Source of the DNA: JARDZI01 sp041639705
GTDB taxonomy: Bacteria; Bacillota; Clostridia; Clostridiales; Caloramatoraceae
Assembly (NCBI GenBank): GCA_041639705.1
Contig: JBEQBT010000022.1
Location: 1-22,110, forward strand
Direction of reading: 5' to 3'
DNA length: 22,110 nt
The notes under the pieces were generated by a model. The model was not told where the DNA came from. It did no database searches and saw only the letters and a list, made by a program, of their open reading frames with translations. Positions 7,451 to 14,029 of this stretch are shown here, piece by piece. The stretch's first letter is position 1. Each line of letters begins with the position of its first letter. The position numbers and the translations under genes are program-made.

Positions 7451-7573
7451 GTTCTTTTACCTTATATAAACTATGAACCCCATCCTAAAAAGGTTACATT
7501 GAAGTAATTTTATTGTTAATTATCTCATATAATTGATTAGGGGCTATGAAACCTATAAAGCGGGTGAGAAAGT

Positions 7574-8041
7574 ATGGATAACAATGATTTTCGTACATTT
7601 AGTGAATATATGAAAAAAGAAGATAATTCACTTACAGCATCTATGGAGGATTACCTTGAAATGATTTATAGATTATCTATGCATACTGGATTTACAAGAG
7701 TTCATGAATTATCAGATGCTCTTAATGTTCAGCCTCCTTCTACTACTAAGATGATACAAAAACTAGGTGAACTGAATCTTCTGAAATATGAGAAGTATGG
7801 TGTTATAATGCTTGAAGAAAACGGAAGGAAAATGGGAGAATCGTTACTCAAACGCCACAACACTATTGAGTCAATTTTAAAGATATTAGGGGTTTCAGAA
7901 AAAATAATTTTAGCAGAAACTGAAAAAGTTGAACATACAATAAGTGATGAGACTATAAAGGATTTTGAAGAATATGTTAATTTCATTAAGGATAATCCTG
8001 ATGTGGTTATTAAATTTAATACTTATAGAAATGTTAAATAA
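7574..8041 (+). CDS. mntR: DtxR/MntR-family metal-dependent transcriptional regulator
   Basis: The 155-residue protein is a dimeric repressor that binds DNA when loaded with Mn2+. Seen: a winged helix-turn-helix (about 24-82, with VHELSDALNVQPPSTTKMIQKL) and a dimerisation domain (RHNTIESILKILGV). All six manganese ligands known from B. subtilis MntR appear conserved: Asp26, Glu29, His95, Glu117, Glu120 and His121. Like B. subtilis MntR it lacks the C-terminal SH3-like domain of DtxR. It has an N-terminal extension of about 18 residues relative to the Bacillus protein. SD is GGGTGAG. It probably controls the divergent mntH and perhaps itself, and is closed by a strong terminator. Confidence 0.92.
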   Translation: MDNNDFRTFSEYMKKEDNSLTASMEDYLEMIYRLSMHTGFTRVHELSDALNVQPPSTTKMIQKLGELNLLKYEKYGVIMLEENGRKMGESLLKRHNTIESILKILGVSEKIILAETEKVEHTISDETIKDFEEYVNFIKDNPDVVIKFNTYRNVK

Positions 8042-8088
8042 GTGAATAGAAAAAAACCTATTTGAACAAAAATGCTTAAAACATTGGT

Positions 8089-8125
8089 GAATAGTCTTTA
8101 TTTAAGACTATTCCTTCTTTTTTTT
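8089..8125 (+). terminator. mntR intrinsic terminator
   Basis: GAATAGTCTT and its exact complement AAGACTATTC form a ten-pair stem with a five-base loop, followed by CTTCTTTTTTTT. Confidence 0.92.
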
Positions 8126-8211
8126 GAATCTAACTATTTGGGGGATGATATTAAGCATAAAAAATGTTAATATAAGCTTGTAGCAAAAAAAATATATTAC
8201 GAGGTAAAATA

Positions 8212-9450
8212 ATGAAGCAGATTGAAATGAATAAAACCATTCTTCCAAATGGTTTAAAAGTAATTACATCAATGAGAGAGGGAGAACTATTTTCTATGGG
8301 TGTAGGTGTTAAAATAGGCTCTCTATACGAAAACGAAAATAATAATGGCATATCTCATATGATTGAACATATGCTTTTTAAAGGAACTGCTAATAGAAAT
8401 CTGGACAAGCTAAGTGATGATATAGAAAAATTAGCAGGGGATTTTGATATATACACTAGTTATAATGAAACAGTGCTAACAATAGATACAATGAAAAAGC
8501 ATGCAAAGGATAGTATTGAGATAATTTCTGATATGCTTATAAATGCCAGCTTTCCTGTGTCGGAATTCAGACTTGAAAAGAAGGTAATAATCGAAGAGAT
8601 AAAAATGACAAAGGATGATCCTGAAGATTGGTCTTATTTGAGTTTATATAAAACTATCTATCCTGAAAGATGGTATAAATATCACATTGCAGGTACTATT
8701 AAATCTGTAAAGAGTCTTAAGGTAAATATGCTTAAGGAATTTTACAAAGCCTATTATGTTCCAAACAATACTGTAATAAGTATTGCAAGTTCATTCACCC
8801 ATGATGAAATATTAAAAATGATTAACCAGTTTTTTTCTTCATGGCAGGAAAAAACAGTAGGGGAATTAGCTGAAGAAGGTATCAATTTTATTCCTGGACG
8901 GGTTATAAGACATAAAAAAGGAATAGGACAGGTACATTTACTTTATGGATTTGATATTCAAAAATTAACAAATAAAGATGAAATAGTTTTAACTATTTTA
9001 AATGAAAAAATAGGGGCAGGGGCAAATTCAATTTTATTTAAGGAGCTAAGGGATAAAAGAGGATATGCATATAGTCTATATAGTGATATTGATTTTATTA
9101 AGAATTTAAAAATGTTCTATATTTATGCAGGTATATCAGAGGAAAATTTAAAGGATACTATTGAAGTGATTAATTCAATAATTGCCAATCTAAAGAATAG
9201 AGAATTTATAATAGATGAAACATCAATTAATTTATTAAAAGAAATATTCTACACTAATACTGCAATTAGACTTGAGTCCTCTTCATATATCGCAGATTAT
9301 ATGCTTGATGGTGAGATGAATCATGGTAACCCTGAGGAATATAAAAAAGCTCTTGATATGATTAAAGAAATTAGTGTAGAGGATGTCTTACAGGTAATAG
9401 ACAAGGTATTTAAAGAACCCATTATACATGTATTATTGCCAAAGGAATAG
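8212..9450 (+). CDS. M16 family (pitrilysin-like) zinc metallopeptidase
   Basis: The 412-residue protein has the inverted zinc motif HxxEH as HMIEH (His49, Glu52, His53) and the distal zinc ligand Glu in KKVIIEEIKM (Glu128 or Glu129). The second half carries the substrate-binding arginine/tyrosine pair in ELRDKRGYAYSLYSD. Two M16 domains of about 200 residues each fit the short bacterial M16B type, like Bacillus YmxG/MlpA. No signal peptide is seen, so it is probably cytosolic. SD is GAGG, and the ATG follows nine bases later. It stands alone between two strong terminators. The substrate cannot be told from sequence. Confidence 0.9.
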   Translation: MKQIEMNKTILPNGLKVITSMREGELFSMGVGVKIGSLYENENNNGISHMIEHMLFKGTANRNLDKLSDDIEKLAGDFDIYTSYNETVLTIDTMKKHAKDSIEIISDMLINASFPVSEFRLEKKVIIEEIKMTKDDPEDWSYLSLYKTIYPERWYKYHIAGTIKSVKSLKVNMLKEFYKAYYVPNNTVISIASSFTHDEILKMINQFFSSWQEKTVGELAEEGINFIPGRVIRHKKGIGQVHLLYGFDIQKLTNKDEIVLTILNEKIGAGANSILFKELRDKRGYAYSLYSDIDFIKNLKMFYIYAGISEENLKDTIEVINSIIANLKNREFIIDETSINLLKEIFYTNTAIRLESSSYIADYMLDGEMNHGNPEEYKKALDMIKEISVEDVLQVIDKVFKEPIIHVLLPKE

Positions 9451-9462
9451 GACTGGGATTAG

Positions 9463-9506
9463 AAACCTTTAATACAACAACTTTGCTATTGTGTTAAAGG
9501 TTTTTT
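9463..9506 (+). terminator. Intrinsic terminator after the M16 peptidase
   Basis: A 15-pair stem (9463-9477 with 9489-9503, one G-U pair) and an 11-base loop end in a run of six T residues. Confidence 0.92.
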
Positions 9507-9584
9507 ATTTAATGTATAATTTAATCCTAATGTGGGAATAATATAAAATGTTTTATGTATTCTTTATGTTTGTTGTAAAATAAA

Positions 9585-9611
9585 AAAGGAAAATATTGCC
9601 TTATAGCGAAT
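9585..9611 (+). promoter_or_regulatory. Sigma-H promoter of the spoIIA operon
   Basis: AAAGGAAAA (9585-9593) matches the sigma-H -35 consensus RNAGGAWWW at every position. AGCGAAT (9605-9611) matches the -10 consensus RNNGAAT, with an 11-base spacer. In B. subtilis the spoIIA operon is sigma-H dependent, so this ties the operon to entry into sporulation. Expected start of transcription is near 9618. Confidence 0.82.
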
Positions 9612-9643
9612 ATATAAAACAATAAGTAAACGGGGGGATATGG

Positions 9644-9979
9644 ATGGTTTTAAACTTTATTATTAAAGGTAAACTATTATTAGCAGTTTTGTCTGGAGAA
9701 CTAGATCATCATTCGGCTGAAAGTGTAAGGGTCAAACTTGATAATAAAATTGAGGAGTTAGGTGAAGTAAATTTATTATTTGATTTTTCAGGAGTAAATT
9801 TTATGGACAGTTCTGGTATAGGAGTAGTTATTGGAAGATATAAAAAGATTTCTGAGTATGGAGGGAAGGTTGGTATAATCAATTTGAAACCAGATATAAA
9901 AAGGATATTTGAAATGGGGGGACTCTTTAGAATAATCAAAGAATATAAAAGTGCAGAAGATGCATTAAAGAGCTTTTAA
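9644..9979 (+). CDS. spoIIAA: Anti-sigma F factor antagonist SpoIIAA
   Basis: The 111-residue STAS-domain protein, when dephosphorylated, binds SpoIIAB and frees sigma F in the forespore. Seen: LSGELDHHSAE (16-26) and FMDSSGIGVVIGRYK (53-67). Ser56, the first of the pair, corresponds to the serine that SpoIIAB phosphorylates (Ser58 in B. subtilis). Length is normal. A GGGGGG SD (9632-9637) precedes; an ATG at 9640 is out of frame and stops quickly. It is the first gene of the spoIIA operon, 14 bases before spoIIAB. Confidence 0.97.
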   Translation: MVLNFIIKGKLLLAVLSGELDHHSAESVRVKLDNKIEELGEVNLLFDFSGVNFMDSSGIGVVIGRYKKISEYGGKVGIINLKPDIKRIFEMGGLFRIIKEYKSAEDALKSF

Positions 9980-9993
9980 AAGGGGGATGTAAA

Positions 9994-10419
9994 ATGTTTC
10001 AAAACGAGATGAAATTAGAAATTCCAAGTAAATCTCAAAATGAATCCTTTGCAAGGGTGGTTGTGGCAGCATTTGCATCACAGCTAGACCCTACAATTTC
10101 GGAATTGACTGATGTTAAGACTTCCGTATCTGAAGCAGTAACAAATGCTATAATTCACGGCTATGAAAATAATCCAGGAATTGTGATTATTAAATGTAGA
10201 ATTGAAGACAACAAGCTTTTTGTTGAAATAATTGATAAAGGAAAGGGTATTGAGGATGTGGAACTTGCAAGACAACCATTATATACATCAAAGCCCGAGC
10301 TTGAAAGATCTGGAATGGGATTTACTGTTATGGAAACCTTTATGGACACACTTGAAGTTGAATCAGTACCTGGAGAAGGCACTAGCGTTAAGATGATTAA
10401 AGAATTTAAATCTGTATAG
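9994..10419 (+). CDS. spoIIAB: Anti-sigma F factor and serine kinase SpoIIAB
   Basis: The 141-residue GHKL-type kinase holds sigma F inactive and phosphorylates SpoIIAA. Seen: the N box SVSEAVTNAIIHGY with Glu47 and Asn51, the G1 box DKGKGI (81-86), and the ATP-lid GMGF (107-110). Length is normal for the family. SD is GGGGGATG just after spoIIAA; sigF follows after 16 bases. Confidence 0.97.
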   Translation: MFQNEMKLEIPSKSQNESFARVVVAAFASQLDPTISELTDVKTSVSEAVTNAIIHGYENNPGIVIIKCRIEDNKLFVEIIDKGKGIEDVELARQPLYTSKPELERSGMGFTVMETFMDTLEVESVPGEGTSVKMIKEFKSV

Positions 10420-10435
10420 CTTTGGGGGAATATAT

Positions 10436-11191
10436 ATGAACAATGATATATCCACCGAATACACATATAACAACCTTGAAGAAATTATTAAATTAATAAA
10501 GAAAAGCCAACAGGGTGACAAAAATGCTCAGGACATACTTGTTAGGAACAATATTGGATTGGTTTCAACTATTGTTAAAAAGTTTTTAAATAGAGGATAT
10601 GAATATGAGGATCTTTTTCAGATTGGATGCATAGGTCTTATTAAGGCAATAAAAAATTTTAACACCAATTTTAATGTTAGATTCTCAACCTATGCAGTGC
10701 CTATGATAATGGGAGAAATTAAAAGATTTATAAGGGATGACGGCCTAATAAAAGTAAGTAGAAATTTAAAAGAAACAGCAAAGAAAGTTAATCAGGTTAA
10801 AGAAAAGCTTACAAAGGAATTCGGGAGAGATGTTACAATTTCTGAAATTGCACAGGAAATGTGTATCACATCTGAAGATGTATTAATGAGTCTTGAAAGT
10901 ATGCATACACCTGAATATTTATATGAGGTGATACATCAGGATGATGGTTCACCTGTACTTTTAATAGATAAAATAGGTGAGGATAAGGATTATGGAAATG
11001 ACGTTATTGATAAGGTTGCACTTAAGGATTTGGTGAATTCTCTTGAACCTAAAGCAAGACAGGTAATAATATTAAGATATTTTAAAGATTTAACCCAGAG
11101 TCAAATATCTGAAATTTTAGGTATATCTCAGGTTCAAGTATCAAGAATTGAAAAAAAGGTATTGGAATATTTGAGAAAAGCAATGAATTAA
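10436..11191 (+). CDS. sigF: Forespore RNA polymerase sigma factor SigF
   Basis: The 251-residue sigma-70 family factor directs the first forespore-specific transcription. Seen: region 2 (about 39-110, with GYEYEDLFQIGCIGLIKA and FSTYAVPMIMGEIKRFIRD), region 3 (about 112-185), and region 4 with the helix-turn-helix LTQSQISEILGISQVQVSRIEKK (about 218-240). Operon order spoIIAA-spoIIAB-sigF is that of all spore formers. A terminator follows, so the spoVA genes downstream probably have their own promoter. Confidence 0.97.
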   Translation: MNNDISTEYTYNNLEEIIKLIKKSQQGDKNAQDILVRNNIGLVSTIVKKFLNRGYEYEDLFQIGCIGLIKAIKNFNTNFNVRFSTYAVPMIMGEIKRFIRDDGLIKVSRNLKETAKKVNQVKEKLTKEFGRDVTISEIAQEMCITSEDVLMSLESMHTPEYLYEVIHQDDGSPVLLIDKIGEDKDYGNDVIDKVALKDLVNSLEPKARQVIILRYFKDLTQSQISEILGISQVQVSRIEKKVLEYLRKAMN

Positions 11192-11204
11192 ATATATTGA
11201 ATTT

Positions 11205-11241
11205 AAAACGATTTTTTCCGCACAGGTAGAATCGTTTTTTT
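11205..11241 (+). terminator. sigF intrinsic terminator
   Basis: AAAACGATT and AATCGTTTT form a nine-pair stem around a 16-base loop, and the run of T residues continues to 11241. Confidence 0.85.
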
Positions 11242-11331
11242 ATATAGAAAATTAGATTTAATATCTAAAAGCATTTTGTATTAAAAAGTACATTGTGAGA
11301 GAAAATATGAATATGAAATGAGGTGGAAATT

Positions 11332-11475
11332 TTGTATCATAGAATAAAATCTCAAAATGTATCAAATGTTAAACAGAAGGAAGATAAGTATTCAAGGTTT
11401 GACTATTCTAAGGTGAGTGTTAATTTTACATCTGGAATAATAGGCGGAGAAGGAAATATGAAGGACAGTAGGTGA
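11332..11475 (+). CDS. Unknown 47-residue protein ahead of spoVAC
   Basis: An open frame starts at TTG 11332 behind AGGTGG (11321-11326) and ends at TGA 11473-11475, four bases before the spoVAC ATG. The product begins MYHRIKSQNVSNVKQKEDKY and is hydrophilic and basic in its first half; the second half (FDYSKVSVNFTSGIIGGEGNM) is less charged. There is no signal peptide, membrane segment or known motif. Its good SD and tight packing with spoVAC suggest a real gene of the spoVA operon, at the place where Bacillus has spoVAA and spoVAB. I do not recognise the family. It could also be a leader ORF. Confidence 0.55.
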   Translation: MYHRIKSQNVSNVKQKEDKYSRFDYSKVSVNFTSGIIGGEGNMKDSR

Positions 11476-11479
11476 TTGC

Positions 11480-11932
11480 ATGGAAAATACGAAGGAAAAG
11501 GATATCGCTCAACATTATAAGGATATGGTTAACAAAACCAATCCTCAATCAAATTTATTAAAGGATTGTATTTTTGCTTTTTTAATTGGGGGATTAATAT
11601 GTGATGTCGGTCAATTTGTGATGAACACATTTATAAGCTTAGGAGTTCCGAAGGATGAAGTAGGGTCCTATGTGTCATCTATTATGGTTTTTTTAGGAGC
11701 ATTTTTTACTGGAATTGGGATATATGATAATTTAGGAAAATTCGCAGGGGCTGGTTCAATTGTGCCTATAACTGGATTTGCTAATTCAATAGTATCACCT
11801 GCAATAGAATTTAAAAAAGAAGGTTATGTATTTGGAGTAGGAGCAAAGATGTTTGTCATTGCAGGACCAGTACTTGTATTTGGCATTTCTACATCTATAA
11901 TCGTAGGATTATTATACTACATTTTCAAATGA
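11480..11932 (+). CDS. spoVAC: Stage V sporulation protein AC
   Basis: The 150-residue integral membrane protein belongs to the SpoVA channel that moves Ca-dipicolinic acid into the forespore and out during germination; SpoVAC is the mechanosensitive channel component in Bacillus. Seen: a hydrophilic N-terminus, then about four hydrophobic segments. The first begins FAFLIGGLICDVGQF (about 28-42), and there is a conserved GAGSIVPITGFANS loop. SD AGGTGA overlaps the end of the preceding small ORF. spoVAD starts ten bases after the stop. Confidence 0.95.
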   Translation: MENTKEKDIAQHYKDMVNKTNPQSNLLKDCIFAFLIGGLICDVGQFVMNTFISLGVPKDEVGSYVSSIMVFLGAFFTGIGIYDNLGKFAGAGSIVPITGFANSIVSPAIEFKKEGYVFGVGAKMFVIAGPVLVFGISTSIIVGLLYYIFK

Positions 11933-11941
11933 GGTGATTTA

Positions 11942-12958
11942 ATGTCAGTTAAGAAAATGGGAACTCAGACAGTAAAATTGTATAATCCACCATCCATATT
12001 AACAACAGCAAGTATTGTTGGCCCTAAGGAAGGAGAAGGTCCATTAGCTTCCTATTTTGATTTAGTACTGACTGATGATTTGTATGAAGAAAAAACCTGG
12101 GAAAAAGCTGAAAGCAAAATGACAAAGGAAACAATTAAAATGGCACTTCAAAAAATTAAGCTAACACCTGAGAAAATTGATTATTATTTTGGAGGAGATT
12201 TACTCAATCAAATAATATCCTCTAGTTTTGCAGCAAGAGAATTAAAAATACCATTTTTTGGATTATACGGCGCTTGCTCAACAATGACAGAATCCCTAAG
12301 CTTGGCATCAATGCTAATAGATGGAGGATATGCTGATTATGTAATAGCAGGGACATCAAGCCACTTCTCATCTGCAGAAAGGCAGTATAGATTTCCACTT
12401 GAATTAGGGAGTCAACGACCTCCTACTTCTCAGTGGACTGTAACAGGTGCAGGAGCTGCTATTTTAGGAAGTACTGGCCAGGGACCATATATTACCTATG
12501 TTACAACAGGAAGAGTGCTTGATTTTGGAATAAAGGATGCAAATAATATGGGTGCTGCTATGGCACCTGCAGCTGTAGATACAATAATTAGACATTTTAA
12601 GGATACAGGGCGAAGACCTATAGATTATGATTTAATAATTACAGGTGATTTAGGTCAGGTTGGTAAGGAACTTGCAATTCAAGTTGCAGAGGAAAACGGG
12701 TTTGATTTAAAAGGAAGATTTACTGATTGTGGAGTTGAAATATTTGACTTAAACAAACAGGATGTGCATGCTGGTGGAAGTGGTTGTGGATGCTCAGCTG
12801 TTACACTATGTGGATATCTTTATTCTGAAATGAAAAAAGGCAACCTTAATAAGTTATTAATTATATCAACTGGTGCATTGTTAAGTCCAACAAGTACACT
12901 GCAGGGAGAATCAATTCCCTCAGTAGCACATGCTGTAGCAATAGAGAGGAGTGTATAA
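11942..12958 (+). CDS. spoVAD: Stage V sporulation protein AD (dipicolinic acid-binding)
   Basis: The 338-residue soluble protein has a thiolase-like fold and binds dipicolinic acid on the forespore inner membrane. Seen: YGACSTMTESLSLASML with a cysteine in the thiolase nucleophile region, GAGAAILGSTG, DLIITGDLGQVGKELA, and the C-terminal HAGGSGCGCSAVTLCGY. Length equals the family's. An AGGTG SD precedes the ATG. The stop is one base from the spoVAE start. Confidence 0.97.
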   Translation: MSVKKMGTQTVKLYNPPSILTTASIVGPKEGEGPLASYFDLVLTDDLYEEKTWEKAESKMTKETIKMALQKIKLTPEKIDYYFGGDLLNQIISSSFAARELKIPFFGLYGACSTMTESLSLASMLIDGGYADYVIAGTSSHFSSAERQYRFPLELGSQRPPTSQWTVTGAGAAILGSTGQGPYITYVTTGRVLDFGIKDANNMGAAMAPAAVDTIIRHFKDTGRRPIDYDLIITGDLGQVGKELAIQVAEENGFDLKGRFTDCGVEIFDLNKQDVHAGGSGCGCSAVTLCGYLYSEMKKGNLNKLLIISTGALLSPTSTLQGESIPSVAHAVAIERSV

Positions 12959-12959
12959 A

Positions 12960-13316
12960 GTGGATTACTTGAGAGCATTTATAGTGGGAGGCATAATTTG
13001 TGTAATAGGACAGATTTTAATGGATAAAACAAAACTTACATCAGGTAGAATACTTGTGATATTTGTTACGAGTGGTGTAATATTAGGAGCATTGGGAATA
13101 TATGGGCCAATCGTTGAATATGGAAAAGCTGGTGCAACAGTGCCACTGCCTGGGTTTGGATATTCGTTATATAAAGGAGTAATTAAGGAAGTTGACAGTT
13201 ATGGTATAATAGGGGCTTTTTCTGGAGGAATAAAGGCCACTGCAGCAGGGATTGCTTCTGCAATTTTTTTTGGATATATAATGTCTGTAGTATTCAATCC
13301 AAAAACAAAAAGTTAG
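12960..13316 (+). CDS. spoVAE: Stage V sporulation protein AE (membrane subunit)
   Basis: The 118-residue membrane protein is homologous to SpoVAC (SpoVAC/SpoVAEb family) and part of the dipicolinic acid channel. I chose GTG 12960, giving MDYLRAFIVGG. AGAGAGGAG (12943-12951) then sits eight bases upstream, whereas a longer frame from GTG 12951 would begin inside that SD. Seen: hydrophobic helices and the conserved GKAGATVPLPGFGYSLYKG loop. It follows spoVAD by a single base, so coupling is likely. Confidence 0.93.
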   Translation: MDYLRAFIVGGIICVIGQILMDKTKLTSGRILVIFVTSGVILGALGIYGPIVEYGKAGATVPLPGFGYSLYKGVIKEVDSYGIIGAFSGGIKATAAGIASAIFFGYIMSVVFNPKTKS

Positions 13317-13326
13317 GAGAAAAAAC

Positions 13327-13902
13327 ATGAAAAGAAAAGTAATACTAGTAACAGATGGAGATAATTGTGCCCAGAAGGCAGTTGAAACTGCGGCAATGAA
13401 TATTGGTGGAAGATGCATTTCAAGATCTGGAGGAAATCCAACAGAACTAACTGGAGAGGAAATTGTGGAATTAGTAAAATCAGCTAAGAAGGATCCAGTT
13501 GTTGTAATGGTTGATGATAGGGGAAATACTCATAGAGGTCCAGGTGAGGTTGCTATGGATTATATTATGAATTCGAAGGATATTAATATTTTAGGAGTCA
13601 TAGCAGTAGCATCTAATACCCATGGAGTAAAGGGAGTTAAAGTGGATTACTCCATTGACAAGGATGGAAATATTGTAAGGAGTGCAGTTGATAAGCTTGG
13701 AAATCGAAAAAATGACAAGATTGTAAAGGGAGACACTGTTGATATATTAAATGTTATAGAAGCTCCTGTTGTAATAGGAATTGGTGATCCCGGAAAAATG
13801 GATGGATTCGATAATGTAGAGATAGGAGCACCAATAATAACAAAGGCTATGGAAGAAATAATGAGATATAACAAGGGGCTGTTACAAACCACTAAAAAAT
13901 AA
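13327..13902 (+). CDS. spoVAEA: Stage V sporulation protein AEa (SpoVAEA)
   Basis: The 191-residue soluble protein begins MKRKVILVTDGDNCAQKAVE and carries MVDDRGNTHRGPGE and VIGIGDPGKMDG. These are typical of SpoVAEa, the last soluble member of the spoVA set in Bacillus; its biochemical role is not established. It follows spoVAE by ten bases with an AGGAG SD. No spoVAF follows: the operon ends here at a palindrome. Confidence 0.93.
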   Translation: MKRKVILVTDGDNCAQKAVETAAMNIGGRCISRSGGNPTELTGEEIVELVKSAKKDPVVVMVDDRGNTHRGPGEVAMDYIMNSKDINILGVIAVASNTHGVKGVKVDYSIDKDGNIVRSAVDKLGNRKNDKIVKGDTVDILNVIEAPVVIGIGDPGKMDGFDNVEIGAPIITKAMEEIMRYNKGLLQTTKK

Positions 13903-13923
13903 CTGAATCAAATAAAAATTTTT

Positions 13924-13986
13924 GGCTGCCATCCTGAAGGTAGTGAAGGGTCTTTAAGATTCTTCACTAATTTCAGAATGACAGCC
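13924..13986. repeat. 63-bp palindromic repeat between convergent genes, probable bidirectional terminator
   Basis: Arms 13924-13954 and 13956-13986 are inverted copies matching at 25 of 31 positions; several of the differences are G-U pairs in RNA. The plus strand continues into ACTTTTTT and the minus strand into AAAAATTTTTAT, so a stem could end spoVA transcription and also transcription of the PBP gene from the other side. It belongs to the same sequence family as 3467-3539. Confidence 0.8.
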
Positions 13987-14029
13987 ACTTTTTTAAAGTC
14001 AAAAATATTTTGCAACTGCTTCTTGTATA

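Noticed and set aside
7499..7533. mntR promoter (TTGAAG with TATAAT)
   Set aside because: The spacer is 23 bases and no better -35 is found for the TATAAT at 7528-7533.
11265..11331. Sigma-G promoter for the spoVA operon
   Set aside because: The expected control is sigma G, but only GCATT with CATTGTG at 15 bases was found, too weak to annotate.
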